Of a DNA stretch of 42,816 nucleotides, positions 18,292-27,545 are shown in pieces. This stretch comes from Gammaproteobacteria bacterium (GTDB lineage: Bacteria > Pseudomonadota > Gammaproteobacteria > Steroidobacterales > UBA11654). Every line of letters starts with the position of its first letter. Position 1 is the first letter of the stretch. The position numbers and the translations under genes are program-made. Location: NCBI GenBank assembly GCA_029244925.1, contig JAQWQE010000079.1, positions 1 to 42,816 of the forward strand, read 5' to 3'. A model generated the notes under the pieces. The model saw nothing but the letters and a program-made list of their open reading frames with translations. It made no database searches and was not told the DNA's origin.

Positions 18292-19364
18292 AAACTGATT
18301 TGAATAAAATAATCTTTGTGGACAGAGATGGAACCATTATTTTTGAACCACATGATTTCCAGGTGGATGCTTTGGAAAAGATTAATTTTGTACCCGATGT
18401 TATTGCATCACTTTCTCAATTGATAAAAAAAGGCTATAGCTTAGTAATGGTGACGAATCAGGATGGTTTAGGAACTGATTCTTTTCCAGAAGATAAATTT
18501 ATTGAAAGTCAAAAATTTATGGAAAAACTTCTTAATTCACAAGGAGTATTCTTTGATGATGTCTTAATATGTCCACATTTTGAAAAGGACGGTTGCAACT
18601 GTAGAAAACCTCTTACAGGAATGGTAACTAAATTTCTTGTCAATACAAATATAGACAAAGATAGATCCTATGTTATTGGTGATAGAAACACTGATATGAA
18701 ATTTGCAAAGAATTTAGATATCAAAGGCATTCAAATAGATCCATATAAGGATAATCAATGGACTGATATAACAACAAAGATATTGAATGTTGATCGAAGA
18801 TCATCAGCCAGTCGTGAAACTAAGGAAACTAAAATTAAAACAACTGTAGATTTGATGAAATCTGAACCTGTTTCCATCAATACAGGAATTGATTTTTTCG
18901 ACCATATGTTGGAGCAACTAGCAAAGCATTCAAACATATCTATAACTATTGATTGCGATGGTGATTTAGAGGTTGATGAGCATCATACAGTTGAGGATGT
19001 TGCTATAACATTAGGCCAGTCAATTAAAGAATCATTGGGAAATAAATACGGTATCAATCGATATGGTTTTACCTTACCGATGGATGAGTCATTAGCATCA
19101 GTTGCAATTGATCTTTCAGGCAGGCCATATTTTGTTTTTGATGGAGATTTTGATAGAGAAAAGGTAGGAGGTTTACCGACTGAACTGGTGTCTCATTTTT
19201 TTCGTTCTTTGAGTCAGTCAATTGGAGCTAATATCCATTTATCAGTTAAAGGTGAGGACAATCATCATATGATTGAAGCTTGTTTTAAAGTGTTTGGTAG
19301 AGCATTAGGCCAGGCAATAACTGTTTCTGGAACTGATTTGCCATCCACCAAAGGTATTTTATAG
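18288..19364 (+). CDS. hisB: Bifunctional histidinol-phosphatase / imidazoleglycerol-phosphate dehydratase
   Basis: This fused enzyme (358 residues; E. coli 355) catalyses two separate steps of histidine synthesis. The N-terminal HAD-type phosphatase has VDRDGT (nucleophile D12, D14), a zinc loop of the form C-P-H...C-N-C near 95-106, and VIGDRNTDMKFA. The C-terminal dehydratase (~168-358) has GIDFFDHMLEQLAKHS, DEHHTVEDVAI and the terminal HMIEACFKVFGRAL. The fused form is known mainly from enteric-type gammaproteobacteria and some other groups, which supports the taxonomic reading. The stop overlaps the hisH GTG by one base. Confidence 0.96.
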   Translation: MKTDLNKIIFVDRDGTIIFEPHDFQVDALEKINFVPDVIASLSQLIKKGYSLVMVTNQDGLGTDSFPEDKFIESQKFMEKLLNSQGVFFDDVLICPHFEKDGCNCRKPLTGMVTKFLVNTNIDKDRSYVIGDRNTDMKFAKNLDIKGIQIDPYKDNQWTDITTKILNVDRRSSASRETKETKIKTTVDLMKSEPVSINTGIDFFDHMLEQLAKHSNISITIDCDGDLEVDEHHTVEDVAITLGQSIKESLGNKYGINRYGFTLPMDESLASVAIDLSGRPYFVFDGDFDREKVGGLPTELVSHFFRSLSQSIGANIHLSVKGEDNHHMIEACFKVFGRALGQAITVSGTDLPSTKGIL

Positions 19365-19963
19365 TGCCTAAGAATAGTATTGCTATAGTGAATGCAGGAG
19401 GTTCAAACATTTCTTCATTAACCTTTGCTTTGGATCGAATCAAGGCAAGTTATATTACTACAAATCAAATCGCTCAGATTGAAGATTCAAGCCATGTTAT
19501 CTTACCAGGAGTTGGAGCAGCTAATGATGCAATGGATAAGTTAAAAAAGTCTAATTTGATTGAGGTAGTTAGAAATCTAAAACAGCCAACACTTGGTATT
19601 TGTTTAGGGATGCAACTTTTACTAGATCATTCGATGGAAAATAATGTCAATTGTTTATCAATTATTGAAGGAAGATGTAAAGCATTCTCACAACAAGATA
19701 AGTGTCCAGTGCCACATATGGGTTGGAATAATGTGAATTTCAATAAAGCCTCACCTCTGACAGAAGATTTAGACAATGATGACTATTTTTATTTTGTGCA
19801 TAGCTATTATGCACCTATAACTAATTCTTCTATTGGTATTACAGATTATTCGGAATCATTTGCAAGCATCATTCAGAAAGATAACTTCTATGGCACTCAG
19901 TTCCATCCTGAAAAATCTAGCGATCAGGGTTCAAAACTATTAAGAACATTCATCAATTTATAA
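19364..19963 (+). CDS. hisH: Imidazole glycerol phosphate synthase, glutaminase subunit
   Basis: HisH releases ammonia from glutamine for HisF. This 199-residue class I amidotransferase uses a GTG start at 19364 that overlaps the hisB stop (TAGTG). The catalytic triad is C80 in GICLGMQLL, H181 and E183 in FHPEKS. The oxyanion-side VLPGVGAANDAM is also conserved. It is followed after 6 bases by hisA, with its partner hisF next. Confidence 0.95.
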   Translation: MPKNSIAIVNAGGSNISSLTFALDRIKASYITTNQIAQIEDSSHVILPGVGAANDAMDKLKKSNLIEVVRNLKQPTLGICLGMQLLLDHSMENNVNCLSIIEGRCKAFSQQDKCPVPHMGWNNVNFNKASPLTEDLDNDDYFYFVHSYYAPITNSSIGITDYSESFASIIQKDNFYGTQFHPEKSSDQGSKLLRTFINL

Positions 19964-19969
19964 AAGTCT

Positions 19970-20707
19970 ATGAAACTTATACCAGCAATTGATTTATTGG
20001 AAGGACGATGCGTCAGGCTTCTTAAGGGAGATTTTGAGAAGGTTACATTCTATGAAGTTAAGCCATTGGATTTGGTTAAAAATTATGAGTCAATGGGGTT
20101 TGAGAATATACACATTGTTGATTTGGATGGAACAAGAGATGGTAAGTCAGGCAATGGCGAGGTTATTGAGGAGATTATTGTGAAATCAAACTTAAAAATC
20201 CAATTAGGTGGTGGTATTAGAAGCAACCAAAATATCAAACAATGGTTTGATACTGGGATTAATTATTTGATTATCGGGAGCTTTGCTATTAATAGCTTTG
20301 ATGAGTTTTATCAGTCAATTAACGAGCATGATAAATCAAAGATCATTATTGCCCTGGATGTAATGATTGAGAACATGGAACCCATAGTCATGACTCATGG
20401 CTGGAAAGAATCAAGCAATCAGTCGTTGTGGCATTTAATTGAGAAATTCAATAAGGTTGGCTTTAATCATTATCTAGTTACAGATATCAGTAAAGATGGA
20501 ACCCTAATCGGACCAAATATTGATCTTTATAAGCAGTGCCTTGAAAAATCACCAGGATCAGTTTTTATAGCTTCAGGAGGTGTATCCAATATTCAGGATT
20601 TATATCACCTTAGAGAAATTAGCATACAGGCAGCTGTGTCTGGTAAAGCATTATTGGAAGGTAAAATATCTAATCGGGAGGTGTTCAAATTCTTACAAGA
20701 AGAATAA
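19970..20707 (+). CDS. hisA: Phosphoribosylformimino-5-aminoimidazole carboxamide ribotide isomerase
   Basis: HisA is a TIM-barrel isomerase (245 residues; E. coli 245) that converts ProFAR to PRFAR. The two catalytic aspartates are D8 ([13 protein letters not shown]) and D129 (IALDVM). Phosphate-binding glycines are in [10 protein letters not shown] and IASGGVSN. The last codons carry the hisF ribosome-binding site (GGGAGG at 20676-20681), and the hisF coding region starts before the hisA stop. Confidence 0.96.
   Translation: MKLIPAIDLLEGRCVRLLKGDFEKVTFYEVKPLDLVKNYESMGFENIHIVDLDGTRDGKSGNGEVIEEIIVKSNLKIQLGGGIRSNQNIKQWFDTGINYLIIGSFAINSFDEFYQSINEHDKSKIIIALDVMIENMEPIVMTHGWKESSNQSLWHLIEKFNKVGFNHYLVTDISKDGTLIGPNIDLYKQCLEKSPGSVFIASGGVSNIQDLYHLREISIQAAVSGKALLEGKISNREVFKFLQEE
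20676..20691 (+). promoter_or_regulatory. Ribosome-binding site and ATT start codon of hisF
   Basis: GGGAGG (20676-20681) ends 7 bases before ATT (20689-20691), ideal spacing. An in-frame stop TAA (20671-20673) bounds the frame, and there is no ATG, GTG or TTG between it and the codon for the catalytic aspartate (GAT 20719). A non-canonical start is therefore forced unless the sequence contains an error. Confidence 0.8.
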
Positions 20708-21456
20708 TCCCATGTCTTGATGTGAAAGATGGGCAAGTAGTCAAAGGAATACAATTTAAAAATCATGAAATTGTAGGAGATATTATTGATCTTGCCTCAA
20801 GATACAGTCATGAAGGAGCGGATGAACTTGTCTTTTATGACATAACAGCCAGCCCAGACCGAAGGTCTGTTGATAGAAAGTGGATTAATCTTGTGGCTAA
20901 AGAAATTAATATACCTTTTTGTGTAGCAGGTGGGATAAAAACCATTGCTGATGCTGAGGAGGTCTTGAATTATGGAGCAGATAAAATATCGATTAATACA
21001 CCTGCATTAAAAAACCCTGATTTAATCGAACAATTAGCTAAGCGTTTTGGAAGTCAATGCATAGTTGTTGGTATCGATAGCTTTGCAATAAAAAATAATT
21101 ATAAGGTGCATTTATACACAGGAGATCCAGATCAATCAAAAGAGTCAAGTAAGACCACTAATAGTTGGATAAGTGAAGTACAGGATAGAGGAGCTGGCGA
21201 GATTGTTCTTAATTGCATGAATCAAGATGGAGTAAGGGAAGGCTATGATCTTGGTCAGCTAAGAGAGATGAGAAACCTGTGTAAGGTACCTTTGATTGCT
21301 TCCGGTGGGGCTGGAAAAATGTCAGATTTTTACGATGTATTTAACCAAGCGGATGTAAGTGGATCAATTGCTGCTAGTGTTTTTCACAAGAAGATCATTG
21401 ATATATCAGATTTAAAAAAATATTTACAAAAAAAACAAATTGAGGTCAGACTATGA
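20689..21456 (+). CDS. hisF: Imidazole glycerol phosphate synthase, cyclase subunit (ATT start)
   Basis: HisF closes the imidazole ring using ammonia from HisH, giving IGP and AICAR. Reading from ATT 20689 gives 255 residues (E. coli 258), and the N-terminus aligns without a gap to the usual [12 protein letters not shown]. The two essential aspartates then fall at positions 11 (CLDVKDG) and 130 (VVGIDSF), exactly the numbers known for HisF. The conventional GTG at 20722 would remove the first strand and D11. The gene overlaps hisA by 19 bases and hisE by 4 (ATGA). Other motifs: [33 protein letters not shown]. Confidence 0.9.
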   Translation: MLTRRIIPCLDVKDGQVVKGIQFKNHEIVGDIIDLASRYSHEGADELVFYDITASPDRRSVDRKWINLVAKEINIPFCVAGGIKTIADAEEVLNYGADKISINTPALKNPDLIEQLAKRFGSQCIVVGIDSFAIKNNYKVHLYTGDPDQSKESSKTTNSWISEVQDRGAGEIVLNCMNQDGVREGYDLGQLREMRNLCKVPLIASGGAGKMSDFYDVFNQADVSGSIAASVFHKKIIDISDLKKYLQKKQIEVRL

Positions 21457-21755
21457 ACATAAAAAATAACCAATTTTTATTTGAATTAGAGGGCATTATA
21501 AATGACAGACTCGCAGAAGGCTCTGATAAAAGTTACACCTATAAACTGATGCAAGATGGCATCAATCAAGTTGCCAAGAAAGTAATAGAAGAGAGTTCAG
21601 AATTTGCTATTGCCTCGATACAAAAAAAGAATGATACAAAAGATATTGTATGGGAAGCAGCCGACTTGATGTATCACTTCTTAATTTTATTGAATGCGTC
21701 AGGAGTCACTTTAAATGAAGTCTCTAAAGAACTTGAAAATAGAAATAAAGGTTGA
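21453..21755 (+). CDS. hisE: Phosphoribosyl-ATP pyrophosphohydrolase, stand-alone
   Basis: HisE removes pyrophosphate from phosphoribosyl-ATP. The 100-residue all-helical protein has [20 protein letters not shown], the metal-binding EESSEF and [13 protein letters not shown] of the HisE fold. In enteric bacteria this is the C-terminal half of a HisIE fusion; here the HisI (phosphoribosyl-AMP cyclohydrolase) half is missing and no separate hisI is seen in the window. It is the last gene of the operon. The following 43 bases before the convergent oxidase gene show no clear terminator. Confidence 0.94.
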   Translation: MNIKNNQFLFELEGIINDRLAEGSDKSYTYKLMQDGINQVAKKVIEESSEFAIASIQKKNDTKDIVWEAADLMYHFLILLNASGVTLNEVSKELENRNKG

Positions 21756-21798
21756 TACTGGTACTGGATATGTCTCATGACACTGAAAGCGTGATGGT

Positions 21799-23214
21799 TT
21801 AAAATAACTTATTAGGATTCATTGTATTGTTAGGATCAATTGTCTTTTTTATAGCCTTCATCAGGGTCATTTTTATTTCATCCGAGAAGAACTCAAGCTC
21901 ATCTTTTAATTTAGATCCAATTCCATGTTCTGCACTGAAAGAACCACCATATGATTCTGCTATAGTATGAACTAATCTATTTACAGCATGACTCTTTTCT
22001 AAAAAAATATCTTCTTCCATTGTTTTTGGTTTAGATTTAGTAAAATGAAGATTGCCATCACCAAGATGACCAAATACAAATACATTTGATGGTCCTAATA
22101 AGTCTTCTAATTTATTAATGGTTTTTTTTATAAATATTGGAATATCCTTAATTGGAACTGAAATGTCATGCGCTATGCCTTTGCCATGATGTTTTTCTGC
22201 TTCTGAAATACTGTGTCTGATTTTCCAAAAGTCATTTCTTTCCGTTTCACTTGAAGCAATTACTCCATCAATTAAATTATTTGATTGAACTTCTTCCTCC
22301 AGATAACTCAGAATTTGATTATTATCAGGATGATTATCATGCATGGAGACTTCAATAATAATATGCCAAGGGTTTGAAGAATCTAGTGGGATTCTATGAT
22401 TTGGTAGGTATTTCTCCACAGCCTTAATGCATGAGGAACTCATGATCTCAAAGGCAGTTAATCGGTCAGTGAATGTATTTTTAGAGCTTTTGAGAACTTT
22501 AATAGCATAATCAACTGTTTTAACAGCTACCATTAATGAACAGTAGCTTTTCGGTAATGTTGATAATTTAATACAAGCTTTTGTAATCAGTCCTAATGTT
22601 CCTTCAGCACCAATAAATAATTGCTTTAAATCATATCCGGTATTGTCTTTTCTAAGGCCTTTGAGGTCGTTCAGAATACTGCCATCAGGCAAAACAACTT
22701 CAATACCCATTACATGCTCTCTTGTCATTCCATATGACAATACATTAACACCCCCAGCATTGGTTGATATATTGCCTCCTATTTGGCAGCTTCCTTCAGC
22801 ACTTAAACTCAATGGAAAAAAAAGACCATTTTCAATAGCGTGATCTTGAATGTTAGTAAGAATACATCCTGTTTCAACTATCATCGATTGGTTATGTATA
22901 TCTGTTGAAATAATTTTATTCATTTTTGAAGTATTTATTACAATTTCCAATCTTTTATTTTCAGAGTGAGGAATGTTTGCACCGCATAGACTTGTGTTTC
23001 CTCCTTGAGGGATTACCCCAATATTATTTGTATTGCATAGCTTAATAATAGAGGAAACTTCATCAGTTGAAATTGGAAGCATAACAATCGGTGTTTCTCC
23101 TTTTATATTTCCTCTCCAGTCTTCAAGAAAGGTTTTGATATTATCAGGATGAGTAATGCATCGGTCTGCATCTGTAATAGCCGTCATTTCAGCAATCAAT
23201 TTTTCTAGATGCAT
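21799..23214 (-). CDS. FAD-linked oxidase (GlcD / D-2-hydroxyacid dehydrogenase type)
   Basis: I start at ATG 23214 (471 residues); the open frame up to 23331 overlaps the upstream transporter. The protein has the PCMH/VAO-type FAD-binding domain (~40-220) with IPQGGNTSLCG and IGGNISTNAGG, and the C-terminal FAD-oxidase domain ending in FGHLGDGNLHF, SAEHGIGSKLKDEL and NPNKLF. Family members oxidise D-lactate, glycolate or D-2-hydroxyglutarate and pass electrons to a carrier. The substrate here is not resolved, though the single-chain architecture without Fe-S domain fits D-2-hydroxyglutarate or D-lactate dehydrogenases. It lies 13 bases after the AI-2E-type gene. Confidence 0.85.
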   Translation of the reverse strand: MHLEKLIAEMTAITDADRCITHPDNIKTFLEDWRGNIKGETPIVMLPISTDEVSSIIKLCNTNNIGVIPQGGNTSLCGANIPHSENKRLEIVINTSKMNKIISTDIHNQSMIVETGCILTNIQDHAIENGLFFPLSLSAEGSCQIGGNISTNAGGVNVLSYGMTREHVMGIEVVLPDGSILNDLKGLRKDNTGYDLKQLFIGAEGTLGLITKACIKLSTLPKSYCSLMVAVKTVDYAIKVLKSSKNTFTDRLTAFEIMSSSCIKAVEKYLPNHRIPLDSSNPWHIIIEVSMHDNHPDNNQILSYLEEEVQSNNLIDGVIASSETERNDFWKIRHSISEAEKHHGKGIAHDISVPIKDIPIFIKKTINKLEDLLGPSNVFVFGHLGDGNLHFTKSKPKTMEEDIFLEKSHAVNRLVHTIAESYGGSFSAEHGIGSKLKDELEFFSDEIKMTLMKAIKKTIDPNNTMNPNKLF

Positions 23215-23227
23215 AGTAATATCGTTT

Positions 23228-24256
23228 TTATGGATTTTTATATGTATTGAATGTTGACCACAGTGCAATAAAAAGAGCAGTAACCACTGGGCCAATAATA
23301 AATCCTGATAATCCAAATATCGTGATACCACCCAATGTTGACAAAAGAATTAAATAATCTGGTAGATTTGTTTTTTTTCCTACAAGGTATGGACGAAGAA
23401 GATTATCAATCAGACCAATGATAAATACACCTGATATTATTAAAATCATTCCTTTAATGATGGCTCCATTAAAGATAAGCATAAGAGCTATTGGAAGCCA
23501 TATTATAGAGGCACCAATTCCAGGTACAACACTGAATAAGGCCATCATTGCACCCCATAGAATGGATCCTTCAATATCGAGGGATAGTAATATCAATCCA
23601 CCAATAGTGCCTTGTACTATAGCAATCAATATAGTGCCTTTAACGGTAGCTTTAATAACGGTAGTGAATTTATTCATTAATGATCTTTCTTGATCATCAT
23701 CCATAGGAAAAGACTTGATGCATGATTCAATTATCTGTTTTCCATCTCTAAGGAAGAAAAATAATAAGTAGAGCATAATAAAAAAAGAAAGAAAGAACTG
23801 AAGTAGATTTTGACCAGTACTCATTAGTAGAGCCACAATGAATTTTGTTGCCCCTACTCCAATATTATTTAGTTGTTCGATGAGTTGATTTGTATTTAAT
23901 CCTATGGAATCAAGTCGAGCTAAGAGGTTTGGCAAAAATACATTAAACCAATTAACTAATTGCCCAAGGTTGTAATCACCGGACTCAATTTTATTCAATA
24001 CAATTAAGGATTCTGAGCCTATGATTGTAAAAACAATAAATCCAGGGACTAAAACTAATATTACAATAACAATCATAGTTAAAAGAGAAGCCAGTGACGG
24101 GCTTGATTTTTTTTGTATTAGATAGTTTCTTAAAGGGTAGAATAGTATTGATAAAACAATAGCCCAAAGAATGGGTAAAAAGAAGTTCCATAAGATTGCA
24201 GTGAATAAAATTGTAATTAAGCTCAATACAAATATGAATGCATTTTGACTTTTCAT
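23228..24256 (-). CDS. AI-2E / PerM-family membrane transporter
   Basis: This 342-residue inner-membrane protein has N-terminal paired hydrophobic segments (~8-40, 58-85), a central polar region, and a C-terminal set of helices containing LFSVVPGIGASIIWLPIAL and DNLLRPYLVGKKTNLPDYLI, which are hallmarks of the AI-2E transporter (UPF0118) family. Members have been linked to autoinducer-2 export or cation/proton antiport, but most have no known substrate, so function is open. GAGAAG lies nine bases upstream of the ATG. It is transcribed together with the FAD oxidase and divergently from the small HTH gene. Confidence 0.85.
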   Translation of the reverse strand: MKSQNAFIFVLSLITILFTAILWNFFLPILWAIVLSILFYPLRNYLIQKKSSPSLASLLTMIVIVILVLVPGFIVFTIIGSESLIVLNKIESGDYNLGQLVNWFNVFLPNLLARLDSIGLNTNQLIEQLNNIGVGATKFIVALLMSTGQNLLQFFLSFFIMLYLLFFFLRDGKQIIESCIKSFPMDDDQERSLMNKFTTVIKATVKGTILIAIVQGTIGGLILLSLDIEGSILWGAMMALFSVVPGIGASIIWLPIALMLIFNGAIIKGMILIISGVFIIGLIDNLLRPYLVGKKTNLPDYLILLSTLGGITIFGLSGFIIGPVVTALFIALWSTFNTYKNP

Positions 24257-24324
24257 TTGTGTTTTCTTCTCAAAAATCTTTAAATAAACATAATAGTTAT
24301 AAATTAAGTTAAATAATACTCATT

Positions 24325-24783
24325 TTGAATAATATTGTAGACAACGTAATAAGGGAACTTGAGTTTCAAGCTGGAATTGTATTAGGCTCATTTGGTTTAA
24401 ATGCAGATCTTAAATCAATTCAGAATTTACTCAGCAAGGAATCTATTGATAAAGAGTTAAAAGATGCATGCCATATAATATTTAGAACCCATTTTATCAG
24501 ACAAGCTTTGATAAGAGATGATGCTGAAGACGCTTGCTATAACTTAATTATTCTTTGGGATCATTGTTCAACTGCTGAAGATTCAACCTACAACTCCATA
24601 CTAATTGAATCGATAGATAAGCTTTTAAAAGTTACTAATAAAAAAACTCAAACAGTAAAGAATAGGCACTTAAGAGTGCTGGAGCTCAATAAAATGAATT
24701 GGTCTATCGATGCAATTTCAGCTGATACTGGTTATTCTAGGAGACAAATTTCTAGAGTAATTAATGGGCATACTAAAAATTAA
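24325..24783 (+). CDS. Unrecognised small protein with C-terminal helix-turn-helix
   Basis: I do not recognise this 152-residue protein. It appears all-helical: residues ~1-100 have alternating acidic and hydrophobic segments (DACHIIFRTHFIRQALIRDD), and residues ~118-150 form a likely helix-turn-helix (MNWSIDAISADTGYSRRQIS) of the resolvase/homeodomain type. The start is TTG at 24325 because no ATG occurs in frame before the last quarter; no strong ribosome-binding site is seen. The gene stands alone, divergent from the transporter and ending 5 bases from the 3' end of tRNA-Pro. DNA binding is an inference from the C-terminus only. Confidence 0.6.
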   Translation: MNNIVDNVIRELEFQAGIVLGSFGLNADLKSIQNLLSKESIDKELKDACHIIFRTHFIRQALIRDDAEDACYNLIILWDHCSTAEDSTYNSILIESIDKLLKVTNKKTQTVKNRHLRVLELNKMNWSIDAISADTGYSRRQISRVINGHTKN

Positions 24784-24788
24784 ACTTA

Positions 24789-24865
24789 TGGTCGGGACGA
24801 GAGGATTTGAACCTCTGACCCCCTGACCCCCAGTCAGGTGCGCTACCAGGCTGCGCCACGCCCCG
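24789..24865 (-). tRNA. tRNA-Pro(GGG)
   Basis: The 77-base minus-strand gene folds into a full cloverleaf. The acceptor stem CGGGGCG pairs with CGTCCCG (one G-U), the D arm contains AGCCTGGTAG, the anticodon arm CCTGA-CTGGGGG-TCAGG gives anticodon GGG, the T arm is AGAGG-TTCAAAT-CCTCT, discriminator A is followed by an encoded CCA (24789-24791). It follows the merR-like gene by 7 bases, the conserved ihfA-merR-tRNA-Pro order of many gammaproteobacteria. Confidence 0.97.
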
Positions 24866-24872
24866 TATAAAA

Positions 24873-25214
24873 TTAATCTAATATGTCTATTAAATTTTCT
24901 ACTTCTGATCTGATAGCATCTAGTGTTGAAGATTGAGATTCCTCATGATTCTCATCATCACTGAGCTTTTGTTTAGCGCCTTTGATTGTGTAGCCATTGT
25001 TGTAAAGTAGATCTTTAATTTGCCTGATTAGGATGACATCATGTCTTTGATAATAGCGCCTATTACCCCTTCTTTTTAGCGGCTTTAATTGTGAAAACTC
25101 TTGTTCCCAATAACGTAAAACATGAGCTTCAACTTCACATAAGTCACTCGCTTCACTTATAGTAAAGTATCTTTTTGTCGGAATTGAAGGAAGTTGAGGA
25201 TTAATCTGAGGCAT
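24873..25214 (-). CDS. MerR-family transcriptional regulator downstream of ihfA
   Basis: This 113-residue protein carries an N-terminal MerR winged helix: [28 protein letters not shown], and [20 protein letters not shown] (~14-72), followed by a short acidic C-terminal helix with no cysteine-rich or drug-binding effector domain. Such short MerR proteins are regularly encoded between ihfA and tRNA-Pro in gammaproteobacteria, and their target is not known. The start at 25214 lies within the ihfA 3' end (14-base overlap). Confidence 0.9.
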   Translation of the reverse strand: MPQINPQLPSIPTKRYFTISEASDLCEVEAHVLRYWEQEFSQLKPLKRRGNRRYYQRHDVILIRQIKDLLYNNGYTIKGAKQKLSDDENHEESQSSTLDAIRSEVENLIDILD

Positions 25215-25500
25215 TGGATAGTGTCTTTACTGCTTCTTTTAATTTCTGCCCAGATTTAAATGTTACAACTCTTCTTGCTGAGATCTCAACGTCTTCACCA
25301 GTTCTTGGATTTCTACCAGGTCTTGATGTTTTATTTCTTAATTGGAAATTTCCAAAGCCAGAGAGCTTTACTTCATGTCCTTCTTCTAGTAGCTTTTTAA
25401 TGTTATCAAAAAGTGAGTCAACTAGTTCTTTAGCCTCTCTTTTATTCAAACCTATTTTATCGTTAAGATCTTCTACTATGTTTGCTTTGGTTAGTGTCAT
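25201..25500 (-). CDS. ihfA: Integration host factor subunit alpha
   Basis: IHF alpha pairs with IHF beta to bend DNA at specific sites in replication, recombination and transcription. The 99-residue protein equals E. coli IhfA in length and has [34 protein letters not shown], the DNA-intercalating arm [20 protein letters not shown] and the C-terminal helix. The start overlaps the pheT stop by 4 bases (ATGA), as in the classical pheST-ihfA operon. Confidence 0.96.
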   Translation of the reverse strand: MTLTKANIVEDLNDKIGLNKREAKELVDSLFDNIKKLLEEGHEVKLSGFGNFQLRNKTSRPGRNPRTGEDVEISARRVVTFKSGQKLKEAVKTLSNASD

Positions 25501-27542
25501 TTTCTTATTATTATTTCAAAACTAGATTCTATATGTCGGTTGATGTTTATCATGAATTCGTCAATCTCTACATCGGTAAGGGTGCGTGATTTTGCTTGAA
25601 AAATCAAGCCTAATGAAATACTTTTCTTTTTGGATTTAATGGTTTTACCATCATAAATATCAAATACTACTACATCAGAGAGCTCTTTAATATTGAGTGT
25701 ATTTATCGCTCTAACAACAGTGTTAATTTCTATGTCTACAGGCATCAAAATCGATATGTCTCTACGAGAGGACGGAAAATATTTTTGTTCTTTGTATTTA
25801 TGAGTAATTCTATTACTCAAAATAGAGTAATCAATCTCAAAAACTACAACGTCACTCCTGAGATTTAAATCAAAAAGAATTTCAGGGCTGAGACAACCTA
25901 TGCATCCTATGATTTTATTTTTATAAAGTATCTTTCCAGACTTACCAGGGTGAAGCATTTTATGATTGGTTTTTTTATAACTTATGTCTTCAAAAATCCC
26001 CAATGATTCAAACAGAATTTCCAAATGACCTTTCATGTCATAATAATCAACCAATTCAGATGAATAACCCCACTGCTCTTTATGTCTTGAACCGTATATT
26101 AAGCCGGATATTTTTTCATCTTCATTAATTTTATTTTTGGTTCCAGTAAATATTTTACCCACTTCAAATAATCTTATATCCTTGTGTTGCCTTTTTAGAT
26201 TATGCATAAGGTTATTGATTAAGCCTGGCAGGAGTGAATTTCTCATTACCGACATTTCTATGGAGAGAGGATTTTGTAAATCCATAGATTGACCTACTTT
26301 ATTTTGATTAAGGTCATTCATTATAGGGCTTACAAAACTGTAATTAATGACTTCTGAATATCCTATTTCAGTGAGGATATTGTAAAGGTTGTTTTTATTT
26401 ATTAGTCGACTTGACTCATTTTTAAATTCAATAGGCTCATCTTCTATGGACTCTTTAATGTTGTTATAACCATAGATTCTTGCGATTTCTTCTATCAGAT
26501 CGCATTCGTCATTGATATCAAATCTATAGGGAGGTGCCTTTACATTCCAACCTTGATAGCCAAACTCATTTTCTTCAATGTCCATTCTTAAGTTTTTCAA
26601 TATTGCTAATATTTCTATGTTTGGAATTGTGATACCTAATGTTTTTTTTATCTTATTTTTTCTCAAATTGATTGTTTTATTTTTAGGTGTATGTTTCTCA
26701 GATATTTTTGAGGTAATTGGACCATTTTCTCCACCAGCAATCTTATTAAGCAATATTGTAAACATATCAATTGCTTCGATTTGAATCGTTGGATCTACCC
26801 CTCTTTCAAATCTTAAGCTGGCTTCACTATGAAGGTTTAACATCCTAGGACAACCCATAATTGTCTTAGGATTAAAATAAGCAGATTCTATAACTATGCA
26901 TTTTGTTTGGTCTGTTATAGAAGAATCGATACCACCCATAATACCTGCAATGCCAAGTGGCTTCTCTTGATCAGTTATGATCAGGTAGCTTTCATTGAGT
27001 GTTTTAGAGCTTCCATCCAGTAGCTCAATAGTTTCTTTGTTCTTGGCTTTTCTTACAACAATAGGAGAATTGATACAATCTAAATCATAGGCATGCAATG
27101 GTTGCCCGGTTGTAATCATTACATAATTGGTAATATCAACAATAATGTTGATTGATTTATAACCTGATTCTTTTAATTTTTGTTTTATGGCTTGGGGTGT
27201 TTTAGCATCAGAATTAATGTTATTGATAATTCTTGTAGCAAATACAGGACAGTCTTTTGGGGAAGATATATTAATTTTTACACTGTGGTCATGATGCACT
27301 TCAGCAGATTGACTTTCATTTTTAGACTGTTTGATGAGACCCATAGCTAATAATTCATTTGTTATGCCTCTAACACTAAAGCAATCAGCTCTATTAGGGG
27401 TGATATCAAATTTAATTATTTCATTGCTTTTTTGATTGATTGTTTCACACTCAACCCCTGACATTGTCAATTGTTCCACAAGCTCACTACTTGTAAATTT
27501 AGATTTACAATGCTCATTAATCCAATTGATTGATAATTTCAT
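25497..27542 (-). CDS. pheT: Phenylalanyl-tRNA synthetase beta subunit lacking the tRNA-binding (EMAP/OB) domain
   Basis: PheT pairs with PheS to charge tRNA-Phe. The protein is 681 residues against 795 in E. coli, and the whole difference is at the N-terminus: after [12 protein letters not shown] and MSGVECETI (~28-36) it jumps directly to [13 protein letters not shown] (~43-55), so the ~110-residue EMAP-like tRNA-binding domain (B2) is absent. B3/B4 ([21 protein letters not shown]), B5 (LRMDIEE to [20 protein letters not shown]), the catalytic-like core and the C-terminal anticodon-binding domain (~590-681, [14 protein letters not shown]) are intact. The gene is 3 bases after pheS and overlaps ihfA. 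Confidence 0.95.
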   Translation of the reverse strand: MKLSINWINEHCKSKFTSSELVEQLTMSGVECETINQKSNEIIKFDITPNRADCFSVRGITNELLAMGLIKQSKNESQSAEVHHDHSVKINISSPKDCPVFATRIINNINSDAKTPQAIKQKLKESGYKSINIIVDITNYVMITTGQPLHAYDLDCINSPIVVRKAKNKETIELLDGSSKTLNESYLIITDQEKPLGIAGIMGGIDSSITDQTKCIVIESAYFNPKTIMGCPRMLNLHSEASLRFERGVDPTIQIEAIDMFTILLNKIAGGENGPITSKISEKHTPKNKTINLRKNKIKKTLGITIPNIEILAILKNLRMDIEENEFGYQGWNVKAPPYRFDINDECDLIEEIARIYGYNNIKESIEDEPIEFKNESSRLINKNNLYNILTEIGYSEVINYSFVSPIMNDLNQNKVGQSMDLQNPLSIEMSVMRNSLLPGLINNLMHNLKRQHKDIRLFEVGKIFTGTKNKINEDEKISGLIYGSRHKEQWGYSSELVDYYDMKGHLEILFESLGIFEDISYKKTNHKMLHPGKSGKILYKNKIIGCIGCLSPEILFDLNLRSDVVVFEIDYSILSNRITHKYKEQKYFPSSRRDISILMPVDIEINTVVRAINTLNIKELSDVVVFDIYDGKTIKSKKKSISLGLIFQAKSRTLTDVEIDEFMININRHIESSFEIIIRK

Positions 27543-27545
27543 AAT

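Noticed and set aside
20722-21456. hisF starting at GTG 20722
   Set aside because: It would delete the first beta strand and the catalytic aspartate D11, and lacks a Shine-Dalgarno sequence at the right distance; ATT 20689 fits length, alignment and RBS.
24810-24834. Tandem CTGACCCC-type repeat
   Set aside because: It is the anticodon arm and variable loop of tRNA-Pro(GGG), not an independent repeat.
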